Assembly: GCF_021018805.1 (NCBI RefSeq)
Contig: NC_086256.1
Coordinates: 10,234,032 to 10,298,031, forward strand
DNA: 64,000 bases
Origin: Prinia subflava
Taxonomy: Eukaryota; Chordata; Aves; Passeriformes; Cisticolidae
Direction of reading: 5' to 3'
The notes beneath the pieces were generated by a model that searched no databases, was not told where the DNA came from, and worked only from the letters and a program-made list of their open reading frames with translations. Every line of letters starts with the position of its first letter. Position 1 is the stretch's first letter. Below, piece after piece: positions 48,529 through 62,000 of this stretch. The position numbers were made by a program, and so were the translations under genes.

Positions 48529-48570
<42 letters not shown>

Positions 48571-51500
48571 TACGCTCCCTACAAGCTAATCTTGTGAAAC
48601 CTGATAGATTTATTGTTGACCTTTTCCTCTGGACTTGCAGCTTAATTGGCTCAAAGTGGAACAGAGATCTCTTGGGCTCTCACACCTACTGCATTAGCTT
48701 CAACAGCTTTTGCCTTTCAGTGCTGACCCAGTAATTTTTGTTTTCTGTGAACTTCTCACCATAAGTGACCCTTTCCCTCACATTCATCATATCATCCTGA
48801 TAGAGGTAATATACATATTCATGTGATTCCTACTTTAATCCTTCTGCTTCCTTCACCTCCCTGGATGTCAGTCTTGATCATTCTTTCCTTGCTTCCTTAT
48901 TAATTGTTTGTCAGTGACACTGTTCAGTATTTGCTAATTTTCCTTTGCAACATTTAATTGAACCTGACTTCTGCTGGTTTGTACTTTATCTCTGTCCCTT
49001 CCAGCCATCAGGAGTGAAGTCCTCTGACGCTCTTCCTCACTCCTGTTACTTGTAACGCCACTTTGAAACAGTTCTTTGGAAGTTATATTTACAACCTTTT
49101 TCTGCCAGTTTTCCCCTTGCTGCAAATATGAATTGCAGATATTTACTGTACTTTCACAAACAAGACTTCAAGACTACAATGAGTCCATGAGCTCTTCAGT
49201 GACTCTGCTTTCAGTAGCCCATTCTCCAAGGCTAAGCCTAAATTCAGAGAGGTCAGAGTCTGCACGCATGTCCCAATTCCACTGAGCACCCTGCCACCAC
49301 TGCTGAGTCTATATACAGCCCTGCTTACCAAGCTCCCTCCTTTTGGGAGCAAAATCTGAGTTATATCACCCCTTCTCTTAGCTTTCCGTTTAATTTAACC
49401 ATGAAGGCACTTGATCAAAGGCTATTTCCTAAAATGTCCCTCTGCAAGCTCTTCCTACATGCTAAGAACAGCTGTGAAAGGCCCACAGCTCTTCTCGTGC
49501 CCTCCCAGCTGGTGAGAAGAGCTGTGCCAGCCACTGTGCCTGGGAATACCTGGGATAATACCTGGGAAAAGAGAATACCTCTCTTTTTGACAGTCCTACT
49601 GTACATCCATGGCAGTTCCATTTCTGGGGGCACCCAGCACCCTACAGACATCTGTGTTCAATGCTGGGGTCAGCAGCTGAGGTCTAACACACCTCTGTAG
49701 ATCTTTTACTGCCTTCTCCTACAGAGATCTTGTCCAAATCCCAGTTCTGTTTTTGTGCCTTCTACAGCCATACCTTTGTTGCTGTTCCCAGTGCACAGTG
49801 ACATCCTGAATGTCACAGTCCTTCTGAACAAGGCAATACCTGTGCTCTAGTCAGGGCTGCTATTCCAACAATCTTTTCCACATTTCTGTTACATAGACAC
49901 AGTCCTTATGCACAGGAACAGCATGTGAGGCCTTTGCTCAGCCCCAACTCTGTCAAACAGGTGGCTTTTAAACAAAGGCAAAAATGTATAAACTTCATCA
50001 GTCATCACTGCCGGCCCCAAGAAAAAGCACTGCCCTTTCAGAGGTGCCCCTGCCCCAGCCCCTAACCTCCCCCTCAAAAGCTGACCTCCATTTCAGTCTG
50101 CACCACTCCTTGCACTGCAATCACAATTCATCAGCCAGGCTCCAATAGCCATGTTTTCAGTCTATAAATCACCGCGCCAGACATCTGCCCGGCTTTCAAA
50201 GGAGTTTTGTTCTTCTTGTTGGCTACCACAAACTTTAAGGTGCTTGGAAGCCTGAGGCAGCCCTGCCACCCCCTCCCAAGCAACTTGTGTTGATTTAAAA
50301 TGCAAAAGGCGGCTTCACAGAGAGAGCCCAGATGATGATAAAGCACTATTGTTTGTGCCTTTCTGGTTCAGGACTCCAAACTCGATGTTTGTGGATTATT
50401 CTGAGAGGTAGCTGCTGTTGGGGAGAGACAGAGACAAAGCTGTGTGTCACTGCATGCTGCAGGCCACCTCCCCTGGCCCTTGTGACAGCGCTTACACCGC
50501 CTGAATGAGAAGTGTTACAAGATGGTGTCCTCAGATCCCACAAAGACCTGCTGGGGAAGGGGGCAGTGATCAGAAAGAAGCCATCAAAGGCTGCCAGGAC
50601 ACCTCCCCCTCAGGTCAGGCAATGAGGCACTGAGGTGCTGGGCACAGCTGTGTCAAAGGAGCTGACACCTCCAGCAGCGCTGCTGGTGCCTGACCTGCTC
50701 CTACAGAAAAAGGGAGACCCGCCAGCAGCTCCGCTGTGGGACACAAGTGCTGCAGACAAGCTCTGGAGGAGCAAGGGTGGCTTTTAACCATGAATTGCCC
50801 TTTTTAATTCTCAAAAGTGTGTGAGGCAGTCTGCAGCCAGCTGCTGAGAAGACAGCCCCGGATGTTTCCTGTGTGGCACCTGAGGTAACTCCTTGCTCAC
50901 ATTCTTGCTCCTGCAAGAAATGACCAGGGGATAGGAGCTCACCTCTGGATCGTGAGGCTTGGGAAGGCTGTGTGCTGGGGCAGAGCACATGGAGGAGGGA
51001 TGCTGGGAGACTGTCCTGTGCTTCGTTCCCATGATTTAGCACAGCCCCCTGCTCTCTCAGTTTCATAAGCTCCTTATGGATCTGTTTTTACTATTCTAAA
51101 CAGTCACTTTCCCATCCTTAAATAATTTCTATTTCACTCTATTTTAAAATTATTCCTTTTCCTCACCACCATTTCCACATTTCCTTTGCTATGTTCCCAG
51201 TGTGTCTGACACTTCTACATTAATAGAAGACAGTGACCTGTGATAAAAATACATTTTTATGGAGTGCTTGGACAGGAAGCATTACAGGACCTGAGCAAGA
51301 CATAAAAATACAATAAAGTATATGAAAATCCAGCGTCGATAGATTCATTGCCATGAAAACAGAAACAAGTGAGCAGACACCTTGGCAAAGACTCAAATTT
51401 TTGTGCAGCAGTCATGGAAGCAGGCAGGGGACAAGAAGCTGTTGCAAAGTTATTTGGAATAGGGAAAATAAACAAAAAAAAACCTGAACAGAGATGACAC

Positions 51501-54500
51501 ACTTGGACATTCTGCATTTGGTAAGCTAAACCAAAGAGATGGGATCAGAGCTGACAAATCACCCATGAGAGTTTATACAACAGCACTGGTTCTGTTGGGC
51601 ACTGGAGTCTCACTAACAGATCAGAGTACAAAGTTTGTCTTGACACCACCCAGAAATCTCCTGCTGGAGTGCAGGCCAGGGGTCTGCACCCCAGCCATGG
51701 CAGGGAGAAGTTGAGAGACCAGGGGAGAAGGTGCTGGACAGAAGAACTGGCCTTGAGGTACAATTTTAATTGCATTGATCTTCCAGCTCACACCAGAAAC
51801 TGAAAACACCACCCCAGTGTGCTTCCAGCTCTCCAGAGCACACTGAGGAACAGAAAAGGATCTTCATCACCAGCACTGCCTGGCCAGAGTACACTGAGCT
51901 ACCCAGGAGAGAGGGTCAAGAAGCTATCCAGTACTTAATTGGAGAAATTAACTCTGATGAGCATTCCCAAGCGCAGGAGAATCCATACGTGTTTGCAGCC
52001 ATACTGCTGAACTGAGTCCCAAGACCATACACTTCTCCTTGACTTTTAACAGGGATCAAGCTCCAGTGCATCTGCCTCCTTGCAGAGCCTTTTCTTCTGG
52101 GGCAGGAAATGCCTGCCCAGCCCTCAAGAGTTGGACATCCTGGAAGACTCAGTGTAGGCAGCTGGCTGCTGTGGTAGCAACAGCAGCACAATCTTGGACC
52201 TTCAGAGCTTTTACTCCTGTGGGGAAAGCACAGGCCGAGCTATAAACTATGGACTGGGTATGGCTGTTTCTCCTTTAGGAAATTCAGTTGCCAGTGCCAC
52301 AGAGCAACAGGAAAAATCAGATTCATTTCCACAGATTTTATCACCTCAGTCTTGGCATGGGAGAGGCTTCTCCACCCAGCTGTGAGCAACTGAGTGCATT
52401 TTGCTGGCTTTTTTTATGTAATCAGAACAAATTGCTTAGAGATGAGTCACAGGGTTTCAAGGGTGTCCAGAGAGATGTCAAGCAGCCTCAAGTGTAAATC
52501 AGTGACACACCTTGCTGAGAGGACTCCTGCTCACCAGCAGGCCCATTTTCCCTGCAGTTACCAGGCAAGGGAAGGGGCTTGAGGGATATTACCTGACAGG
52601 CTGCCACAATCCACACACACGTGACATCTCCAGACCCAGGACACTGCTGGTGTTTACATTTCCTCTGTAAAGACAGTGATGTTTTCAGGGTGGAGCTGGA
52701 GTGCTTCCCTGCAGCTGCTTTGCAGGCTTAAACACTGAAGATTTTAAGACATTCAGGCTGGAGGAGCTTGGCAGTCACTGAAGAGATTTGAACTTCAGAA
52801 GCAGAGGTTCTGCCCCACTGAAGCCTGGTCAAACTGCAGGGGTTCCTACCTGGGATGTTCATTGTGGTGGAACAGCTGCATCCCATTGCAGTCGTTTCAG
52901 TGCTGTGATGATGCTATTTAAGCAAAACTGTTCCATCCCCCTTCCCAGGAATGAACACACTCCAGCCTCCATGGGTCTGCAGAGCAGAGGACAAAGATGA
53001 TACTTGCATAATTGCAAGGCATAGCCTGCTTTAGTGGCTCCTTTAGAGGCTAAAATGTAGAGGATGACCAGGAAGAACTAGGCCTGGACACAATCCCAGG
53101 GGTCCAAAGTAACACTGAGAAAAATCCTGTGGATGCTCTTGGACCTTTGGGTGTCAGAGCAGATGGAACAGACAAAAACCTTGGTGGAGATTGGTTCTGG
53201 GTCAGTGTTCTTTCACTAATGCCAAGGGCAAGGTTTGACAGAAGGTACCAGCTCAGGCCAGCCTCCCAATTCACAGGTCTTCCATCAAGCAGGTGCTTCC
53301 AGTCTGGAGGGAGGCAAATCTCTATTTCTGCATTCTTTGAAGGCAACTGCAGAAGACAGAACCCAGCTATTATGGCCTTCACCTTTCAACTTCACCCTCA
53401 GATGACTAACAATTACCAGCTACCATTAATATTAAATAGGAGAGAAAGAAATGTGATCCTCTCTTTGCTCTTCACATTCCACAATATCACAAACAATTTG
53501 TCATATTGGGAGGGGCAGAGGCAGGAGGAGCATTAATTATTGATACTTGGGAACAGATGGCTTTTCTTGTACCAGGGCAGTGAAATGTAAGAGGAGCCTG
53601 TGGGTGAGGATGTGAGCATTAGATGGGCAGACACGTATCAGGTAACCAGCCTTCAAGTGGAACAGGAACTTTCCTCCTAGAACCAGCTCTGCTGGGATGC
53701 AGAGCTCTCAACAACAGCCCTGGCTGAAGAAACAAATCCACTGACATCTGAATTACTGAGGCTCCACCAGAACCTTTCAGCGCTCCCTCACTTCTGTACA
53801 GAACATCCTGGACATGATGACTGATGGCTTCCAGACAGCAGAGGCCTGGCAAATCAGGCACCCACTGCTCTGTCTGGGAGACTTTACTGGCTGCATTTCA
53901 CGTATTCATCCTCACCAAACTGTCCTGTGCCATGCAATGTCTATTCCTGAGGCACAGAGAATGTCCAAGAGTGACCTCCTCCAGCCTTCCACTGGCCTTG
54001 GATCTCATTTGGGTGCTGGCCTCCAAAATCAGAGATCCAAGTGATGTGGACCTGCAGCTTCAGCCAGAGATTCTGTTATCCAACTCATTTGCCAACTTCT
54101 CCCATTGATTTGTGTAAGAATGAAGAGCAAGAAGACTTCATTCTTGTCAGCTCCAGTGGTATCCTTGAGGACAGAGACACACCAGGTTGTAAAACAAGCT
54201 TGGCAAGGTGTCCCCATGTCCAAAAGCTGACCGTGGGACTGACATCCTTATGAGACAGGAGGAACAACTGGGCAAGAGTGACTCTCCATCAAAGGCAGCT
54301 GATTCACCAGAGTGAAAGCAGTGGCACCAAAAGCTTTTCCTGAAACTTTCCTGAAGAGTCTCTGTACTGATTTCTGGATTCAGACATCTGCAGCCATTTT
54401 CACTCTGGTGTAGCCATCTCTTTGCTGAAACACCAAGGGACCAGCTGCAGTGCTTCAGACCTGGGTCTGGGGAGCCCAGGGTCCTGTCCCTGGCAGTGGT

Positions 54501-56047
54501 TATAAACAGATGCTCAGAACTGGGCAAGCTGGTGGTGATACCTCCTCTACTACTGCAAAAGTGATATTGCTTAGCTATTTTCCATTCAGGGATTTCACAA
54601 GCCAGACATCACCTCAATTCAATTTACTTCTCTGGACATACCCCTTGAATCCTCAAATAGGCACTCATTTTCCCAGCAAGGACTGATTAAATCCATGGTT
54701 ACTCCACTGAGCTAAGCAGTCTCTTGCCTCTCCATGCGCCCAGAAGGAACCTCAGGACCACAATGCCAAGTCCCTTGGAATGTTGAGGACCTCCTCACAA
54801 CCTTTTCCTAAATTCAGTTTGTTCTCTTAGCCTCTGCTGAGAGCTTGTTCCAAAGTCTCATTACTCTGATAGTTAAACATACTCTTCTCATTTCTCAAGC
54901 TGAGTAATCACTGATTTATAATTCCTCTCAGTCTGCCTAGGGTCATGCAGCCTGCAGCCTGTGAGAGTACTAAGACAGTCTTGTGATTTGGAAAAATACA
55001 ACTTCCCAGCTTCCCTCCTGGTTTGAATCAATGGTAAAGTGCTTGAGGTGAACAAATGGCAGGTGCCAGGAGACAGCTACTGTCCATGAACAAGACAACT
55101 TTTCACAGTGTGCAGTAGGATAGAGCAAGTTTCCCTATTCAGTGAAGAGGGAGATACAATCTTAGGAAGATCTGTGCTGGGAAAGAAGGAGCTCTCCCAA
55201 AAAAGCAGCAAACCTTCCCACTACAGAAGCTTTGACCAGTGTCCAAGTTTGCTCTAGTTTGGTACAGGAAATGGACAGACCTAAAGGCATCTATACTGCT
55301 GCATTATAGCAATATGAGAGCTTTTGTTCCTCCAAAAATGCTTTCTCACTGTGATAGTAGCAGAAAATGTGTTTAATGTGGACCTGTCTTTACGGAGCAG
55401 TCTCCACAGAGCCCAGGTGTGTTTACACCAGCGAGGTGCTGCTGAACAGTCAGCTGAGAGCTCAGGTACACAGGCTGGTCTCACCTCCCCCACGCTTCCC
55501 AGGGCCTGAGGAGGGGATCACCTTGCAAAAGGAGCCTATGGATTAGAGAGTAATACAATGGATCAAAAAGCAGGAGAGGGCACATCTTTTCAACCCCACA
55601 GCAGAACCGCTCCCTTTCACCCTTCTTGAGTGAACATTCATGTGAATCCTTTCCCTGCCGCTCAAAGAAGAAATTACATTATATGCACATTCCAGAGAAT
55701 GTTTCCCAGCAGTAATAACCATTTTTAACATACATTGAGCTTGGGAGAATGTCTACAATTTTACAGGCAAATGCATGGGTGGAGCTGTGTTTTGACCCAC
55801 ACAGGAAAGCTGTAAGCTGACATCAGGGTCGCGTTCAGGCTCTGGAGTGGAGGTGGCCGGCGGGCTGGGGAGGAGGATGTTCTTGGCAGGAGCTCCCTAC
55901 CTCTTTGATGGCAGACATCTTGATGTTCTCATAGTAGTGCAGCGGAGCATTGGGTGAACTCATGTCATAGCCAAACCCAGCTACCGCCACCTCATCACAG
56001 TTGTGCAGCGCCATGGTTATTGCTACGCTTCCCAAGGTGGGGATGTT
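43450..56047 (-). CDS. ST3GAL3: ST3GAL3 sialyltransferase, last two coding exons
   Basis: ST3GAL3 is a type II Golgi membrane enzyme (CAZy family GT29). It transfers sialic acid from CMP-sialic acid to galactose in Gal-beta-1,3/1,4-GlcNAc, forming alpha-2,3 linkages. Only the C-terminal catalytic part lies in the window: exons at 55901-56047 and 43450-43539, together 78 residues, joined in phase 0 across a 12.4-kb intron. They carry the second half of the catalytic motifs: sialylmotif S (PTLGSVAITMALHNCDEV), motif III (HYYE) and motif VS (H then E five residues on, HNIQRE). Identity to human is very high. The transmembrane anchor, stem and sialylmotif L lie beyond the right edge. No stop or frameshift is present. 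ST3GAL3 is also the human neighbour of ARTN. Confidence 0.95.
48530..48566. repeat. A37 homopolymer
   Basis: Thirty-seven consecutive A residues, preceded by ccccccatc and followed by gttttacg. It could be the tail of an old plus-strand retroposed sequence, but I could not recognise a source gene before it or a clear target-site duplication around it. Its length is likely to vary between individuals and sequencing methods. Confidence 0.8.
54770..54930 (-). mobile_element. Possible old CR1 fragment
   Basis: The plus strand reads like the reverse complement of a mid-3' CR1 segment: gaggacctcctcacaacct, then gcttgttccaaagtctcatt, actctgatagttaaacatac and ctcttctcatttctcaagct. In intact CR1 copies the order is a cluster around CTGTTCCAGTGTCTGACCAC followed by CTCACAGTAAAGAA. 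The match is weak and no 3' tail is preserved. It may be a decayed copy. Confidence 0.35.
55901..56047 (-). CDS. ST3GAL3: ST3GAL3 penultimate coding exon (sialylmotifs S and III)
   Basis: 147 nt (49 codons), acceptor tcctctcag, reading NIPTLGSVAITMALHNCDEV, then AVAGFGYDMSSPNAPLHYYE and NIKMSAIKE, phase 0, donor gtaggg. The cysteine in HNCDEV is the known motif-S half of the disulfide to motif L. It corresponds to about residues 298-346 of the 375-residue human isoform. Confidence 0.96.
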
Positions 56048-59000
56048 CTGAGAGGAGAGAAAGCAGGAAGGGAAGTCATTAGCAGGTTGCCATTTTTATG
56101 ATCCAAGATTTCCTCTTATTCTCTCTGCTCACGGGGGCACTGCTGCTACTAAGCAGAAAATCAGGAATGTGGTGTTTGGCTATATTCAACCTGCCAGCTT
56201 GCAGGGTTGATAGCCTCCCAACTTGTAGGGAAATTAATGCAAATGGTCAGACTCCCCTTCCACAACTTTGCTGTCCTGAGAACAGGGCAGCAAATGAGCT
56301 GGAGGATGAATCCCAGGGGATACATTAGCTTTCTGAAATTAAAACAGATAGTGGGTTACAATGTTAATGCACATTACTGGCTTCCAGCTAGGCTAAGGAA
56401 GAATACTTACCCCAAACAGGTCACCATACAGGAGCAAAAGTGAGGAACAGCACAAACTCTTTATTTTACTGATAGTAAAAGCAGTTTAAGGTTGTTAAAC
56501 AGCTCTGGGAGATGGAGAGAATATCAGGCAGTGTTCCAACATCCCTTCCTTTGCCCAGGGGCACCATGACAGTGAAGGCACTCTGGCCTGTGCCATTCCC
56601 TCCAAACCACACAGTGAGAGAACAAGGAGCAGTGGGAAGCCAGTCAGGGATGGGTGGTAGCATCCAGGGGACGCCCCAACTGTCCCTTCCAATCTGTTGA
56701 CCTGTAACTTGCTCTGAAGTCCAGCCTCAGCCCTTCCCATTTCATTGGGCTCTGCCAAGGCCCCGTGACAGCAGCTCCTGTGTGTTCTGCTGGGACAGCA
56801 CAGTGTTTCCAGTGTAAAATCCTAGCTCACTGACTTTTATAGCTTCCCTTTAGCCACATAAATCCAGAGGCAACTTTGCACCATGGGCTAGGGAGAGGCC
56901 GAGAAATCCACCCACATCGTCATTTGTAGAGTATCCACACTGGCCGTATCGAAAATATCACGAATTCAGAGGACATGCTCAGACACTCACCAAGGCTGAC
57001 AGCTCTTAGCTGAGATGTAGAAACCAACTGCATGCTTATATTTTTCATTTACAATGGTTTACCCTGAACTGGTGAGCAATACTATTGCATGTTCAAAAAG
57101 GTTGGGAACAATGTTTTGAGTTTCTGATTCTCATTTAAAGGAACTGGTTTTTGTTGGCACATGACCTTCTCACTTCTGATTGCCTGACCAGTCTGAAGAA
57201 CAATCTTTTCCAAATTAAGAATGCCACCCTTATCCCAGCTGAGATGTGCAGAGCTGGGAGCACAACTCGCGTGCTATGTAGGACTCCACTACAGTGGAGT
57301 GACTCTATTCTATTAGTGACTCTAATCTAAAACAAACAGGCAAAAACTGCTTATGGCTAAATCAATGAGACATTAAGTTCAAACATTTGCAGCACAACAG
57401 TAACAGAGCACATCTGAACTGACAAGATCTTAAATCTTCCTATTCCAGTTCTAGATGTTGGGAAAACCAGCAGAATAATTTTGTTCTCACTACTTAATTT
57501 CAGCTGATACTCACAAAAACAATACTGGTTTTATTCTAGTTACTTTAGTTAACTGTTAACTCACTGGTAACCAAAAAAAATCAAGTAGGGGTTTCAAAAA
57601 AATGGGAAAAGTTTATTAGGCAAGGATAAGAACACTGCCCCAAATTTCAAAATATCCAAGAACATCCTGTCTTTCCAGACATGACAGTTTTAATTCTGGT
57701 TTCTCAGCTCTGTGTTTTGCATAGAAGATGACATTTGTATGTCGCTGGAATTGCATCAGCTGGTAAGCGGACGTGCCACAGAACCCTTTCCCTCAGCAGA
57801 GCTGTAGTTACAGTGTCCAAAACACAGTGAGTAAATGGTTACATCCTTGAGACTGTGTCGTCATTGGGAACATGATGGTGTTAACACCACCCACACTTGC
57901 ACTGGGCCCATTCCCACGGTACCGCTCAAGGGAGACGCAGGGTCTTTGCCTGGAGGGAATTTCCCTGGCCAAGTTAACATTTAAGAGCTAACTTTCTAAT
58001 GTGAGTCTTGCAAACCACAGAGAATTAATCACACTACCCAACCTCACGGGAGGACAGCCAAACTTTCTTTCAGGCATACTCTGTTTGGGGAATAACAGAA
58101 GACAGAAATCGAAAGTAAACTTTCCTTTGGTCGCCAAATATCGGCCTGACTTTATTCTTTCTATAATACATCCAATGGTATTTATGGAAAAATAGGAGGT
58201 AATTTTCTCATCTGCTTCTGTTCTTCAGCAGTTCCTGACATGCCACTATCTGAATACCACCTGCTCTGCTCTCAAAAATGATTAAAATACCAGAGACTAC
58301 CTACCTTCCTAACCTCTTGAACTGTAGTAGATATATCTGATTTGGCCCCTACAACTATCAGAAATTCACAGGTATCCTTAGCAAAATACTTTTGCATTGC
58401 CCTAAAAATCACATCTGGAAACTGATGATCTGATGACAGTTTCTTAATTAAATTATGCCTTATTGATGTTAGCACCTCCAACACTGTGGTAGCTATAGTT
58501 TAATATGTGTCCCCTTTGAAGACAGAATTCTGCATCCTTCACTGGTGAGATGCAGCCTCACATCTCACAGTTGCAGTCAGAATCCTGTGGGCTAGAGAGA
58601 TGCCTCTTGAAAATACTGTCAAAATTAACACCCCTGCTATTCACTGAGGGCAGCGTTAGGGCAGCACAGGGATGCTTCCAGAAACTTACCCACTGTAAAT
58701 GGTGTGGATAACACCCCCTGCCTAACAGAAGAACATGGTAGAAAGTCTGTGGGCACCCACATGCGTGCCCAATCACATACATGTAACTGGGACACTTGCT
58801 CCAAAGTGCTTATCTTTAAAAAAGGGGGATTAAACAGTAACTGGAGAATTAGACAGTTTTGAAGAAAAAGGAGCTGCCTTGAACAAAACTATTAAAGAAG
58901 CACAATTGTTGATTAACTAAGTGTCATTAATAAGTCAGTACAGTACTTTAGTCCTGATTTGGTTTAAACTACAGAAATTGAGCCCTCTTCTCCTGTGGCA

Positions 59001-62000
59001 GCCTGCTGAGATTCTGCAACGCCTGCCCCCTGTTGAAAATGAAGCCCTGCCTCATGCCCAGCTTGCAGCTTGGGAAAGACAACACCTTGCAAGATCTAGG
59101 GAAGTGTCCCAGGCTGTGCTGCAGAGAATGCAACAGAGCAGCACTCTTCAGGTCCAAGGGAAAGGGGTCTCCCCTCCTTTCCTCTTAGCAAAGATGTGGC
59201 AAACAAGAGGAGACTTGTTTTAGAGAGGAAATGGCTATAACTACTCCCTGGTTGCATCTACACAGCTTCCAAGCTCTCCTGACTGTACATATAAATTCAT
59301 CAGCTGCTAACCTCTAATCTGGACCTAATGGACCATATAAAACCTATGGGGCAACCTGGGGGACAGATCACTCCATAAGAAGTTGGGCATCATGGACATG
59401 GCTGTGCCAAATCTGGCTTGCTATGCCCTGCACAGTGCATCAGTGCTATCTCACCACAGACACCCTTATGCTGTGCCCCAAAAACATACCAAAGCAACCA
59501 CCACACCTCCGGTGCTGAATTATGAAAATAAAACTCTCTCAAACAACTGAGCAGGCCTCTTGTTATTTGAGGCCTTGGCTAAGACAAAACCCCCAAAATT
59601 CCACCATCTCAACTCAGGAATAATAATAATCTAGTGCTAGGCCAGCTCAAAGGCTGTCTTCCTGCTCATGGCCCTCTGCATGCTTGGGTGTCCCTGTATT
59701 ACCAAGCAGTGCCGCTTTCAGCCAAATGGTTGAGGAGCTACAGCCCAACAGCAGCCAGCCCTGAGGCAGGAGCCTCTTGGGATCCTCCCAGCTGCACAGA
59801 GACTGCCCAGGGCACGTTAGACCATGGGGCTGTCTGGAATGACCCAACACGGCCACTGCTGCAGATGTGGCCATGATGAGTCCCTGACCTGAACTGCTGC
59901 CCAGCAAGCGGTGTAAGCTGGGAATGGCAAAGCCCAGAAATCATCAGCAGCCCTCTCCCCTTGACAATTCTCTGTCACAAGCATTGAGCTTGGCCTTGCA
60001 AGCTCTGCATTGCCTGCTGTGTGTCAATGGTTTCTGACCAGGCTGAGGCCCATGGAGGTACCAGGCTTAGCATCCCCTCTCCAGCACCTGTAAACAACTA
60101 CAAGGGCAGCATCACTGGATAATGTGTCCAGAACTGAAAGCCCACATTTTCAAGCCTAGCTGCTTGTCTAAGACCAAACACATGGAAAATGTAATATCTA
60201 ATATAATGCTCTCCAGAGATCAGCCCTTTGCCCAGTCCCATTTGAGAGGACACAGCAGACTGACAGATGAGCCAGGGATGACACTAAAAGACCGCGTGAC
60301 AAACAGAAGCAGAAAACACAGCAGTGGTGAGTGACACGTCACCACAGCAGTGTGGGCAAAGCCTGCCTCAGCCTCTGGAGCATGGCTCCTTCCAGGGGTA
60401 CCTGTCCTCCGTGGTTAAGGAGAGCACATATATGGTGGATCTTGGTGAGAAAAGTGTAAAGGCAAGACAGGCAAAGATTTCTGGCCTTGTGCTGTGTCAG
60501 GGACCAGAGCAAGCTCTGTGCAGTGCAAACACAGACAGTTTCAGGGGATCAGAAATGCCTTTGGCAGCACAGACATAGGACAGGCTCTCCTAACTGCTCC
60601 TACACTGCTCTCTGCTGCAAGCAGGAAGACAAAAGGCTTCACCTCAAGATATTGATGTTTCATCTTCCATTCTGCCCCCTGAAGAGGCTTTAAAGACTGA
60701 CTTCTACTCACATATGGAAAGAAGTCAGTCAGCAGAAATGAACACTGGAACTCCTCTGGACTCTGTTGAGGCTGCCCATTACCTCGTGGGCTTGTGCTGA
60801 AGACCCAGTGCTGGTGACTGAACCACGGCTGGAACTGCTCTTTGCTTGGTGCATGTGAAAAGCTCTTGCTGCTTTTCATTCCATGCCTGGGTCATTCCTG
60901 TGTCACTGCCTGCTGGACTGGAAGGAAATGACTGCTGTAAATCTGTTTTTAGAAATATTTGACTCCCTTAATATGTTAAATGAATTCCAGTTATTTATGG
61001 GATTTTACTTAGTTCAGGGTAAGACTTATGGATTGTTCAGACTATTCCAATTGTTACCTTTTTCAATAACAGGGTAAGTGTTACTGAAGAATAAACTCCC
61101 TACAAACAATAATGCACCTGGATATTCAAATTGTTTTGACTACTATACTAAATCATTTGAGGAAAAACCCAAAATTTGCTTACCTGGGAAATATTCCTAC
61201 CTTAGTTTTATCAGTTACAGATGTGATCACCTAAGTGCAATGAAGTTTTCAAAACCAAAGAAATACAGAACAAAACTATAATAGTCATCACAACATACAC
61301 AACAATCACTATATTTCCTTTTCGTTTCTTTATGTTTGCATTGGAGCAAACCCAAACCTACCCATTGTTTCCTTTAGCTGAAAAGTGTGGAAATATGGCA
61401 TAGAAAGCAATTTAATATCATTCACTGTGAGCAGGCAAGTGCCTGGCATTCTGTGGAGTGGTCCCTGTCACAGGAGCTTACAATCCACACTGCTGCTCCT
61501 AGAGCTACCTCCAGCCATGGACAGAAACAGCTGCAATAGTGGCTGCAAAAGAGAAGGGAGAGCATCTGAGTGCCCTTCCTTCAGCTCCCTTGGTTATCCC
61601 TTGCTGTGAGAGGGACAGAGCCTGCAGGACTGGCTGGCTGCAGCTGAGCAAAGGGAAGGGCCAGCAGCTGGTGGCTGGAGACAGGACAGCCCAGCAGGTT
61701 CCCTTCTGCCACTTCCCTGCTGAGTTCCTGAACACCTAAGCCCAGTCCAGGTATTTTTGACCACATCTAACTGATGCAAAAGCTCTGATTCACCATTTGC
61801 TATAGAGCAGATTCCTGTGCAGTGCAGGAAGTATTTCTAAAGGACTTAAGGACTTCACAGAAGGCAAGCAAGGGCATGACTTTCCTATACTCTACCTGCT
61901 CTGTGATAAGAACATACATGCTCACCCCATGTTAAATGGGAGTTCATGGTCTACTCTTTGAGAAGCAAACCCCTTGTCATCTCATGTGCACAGGCAGGTG

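Larger units (their letters stand above)
43540..55900 (-). other. ST3GAL3 last intron (12.4 kb)
   Basis: Mostly unremarkable intron sequence, becoming AT-rich from about 46.9 to 49.5 kb. It holds the A homopolymer at 48530-48566 and a possible old CR1 fragment near 54.8 kb. No coding exon, tRNA or other RNA gene was recognised on either strand. Confidence 0.6.

Noticed and set aside
47300..48530. Possible processed pseudogene or retroposon body before the A37 run
   Set aside because: Translation in all frames gave nothing recognisable, and no target-site duplication was evident.
59634..59907. Overlapping open frames on both strands near 59.7 kb
   Set aside because: The translations contain no recognisable motif, there are no fitting splice sites and no match to ST3GAL3 exons.
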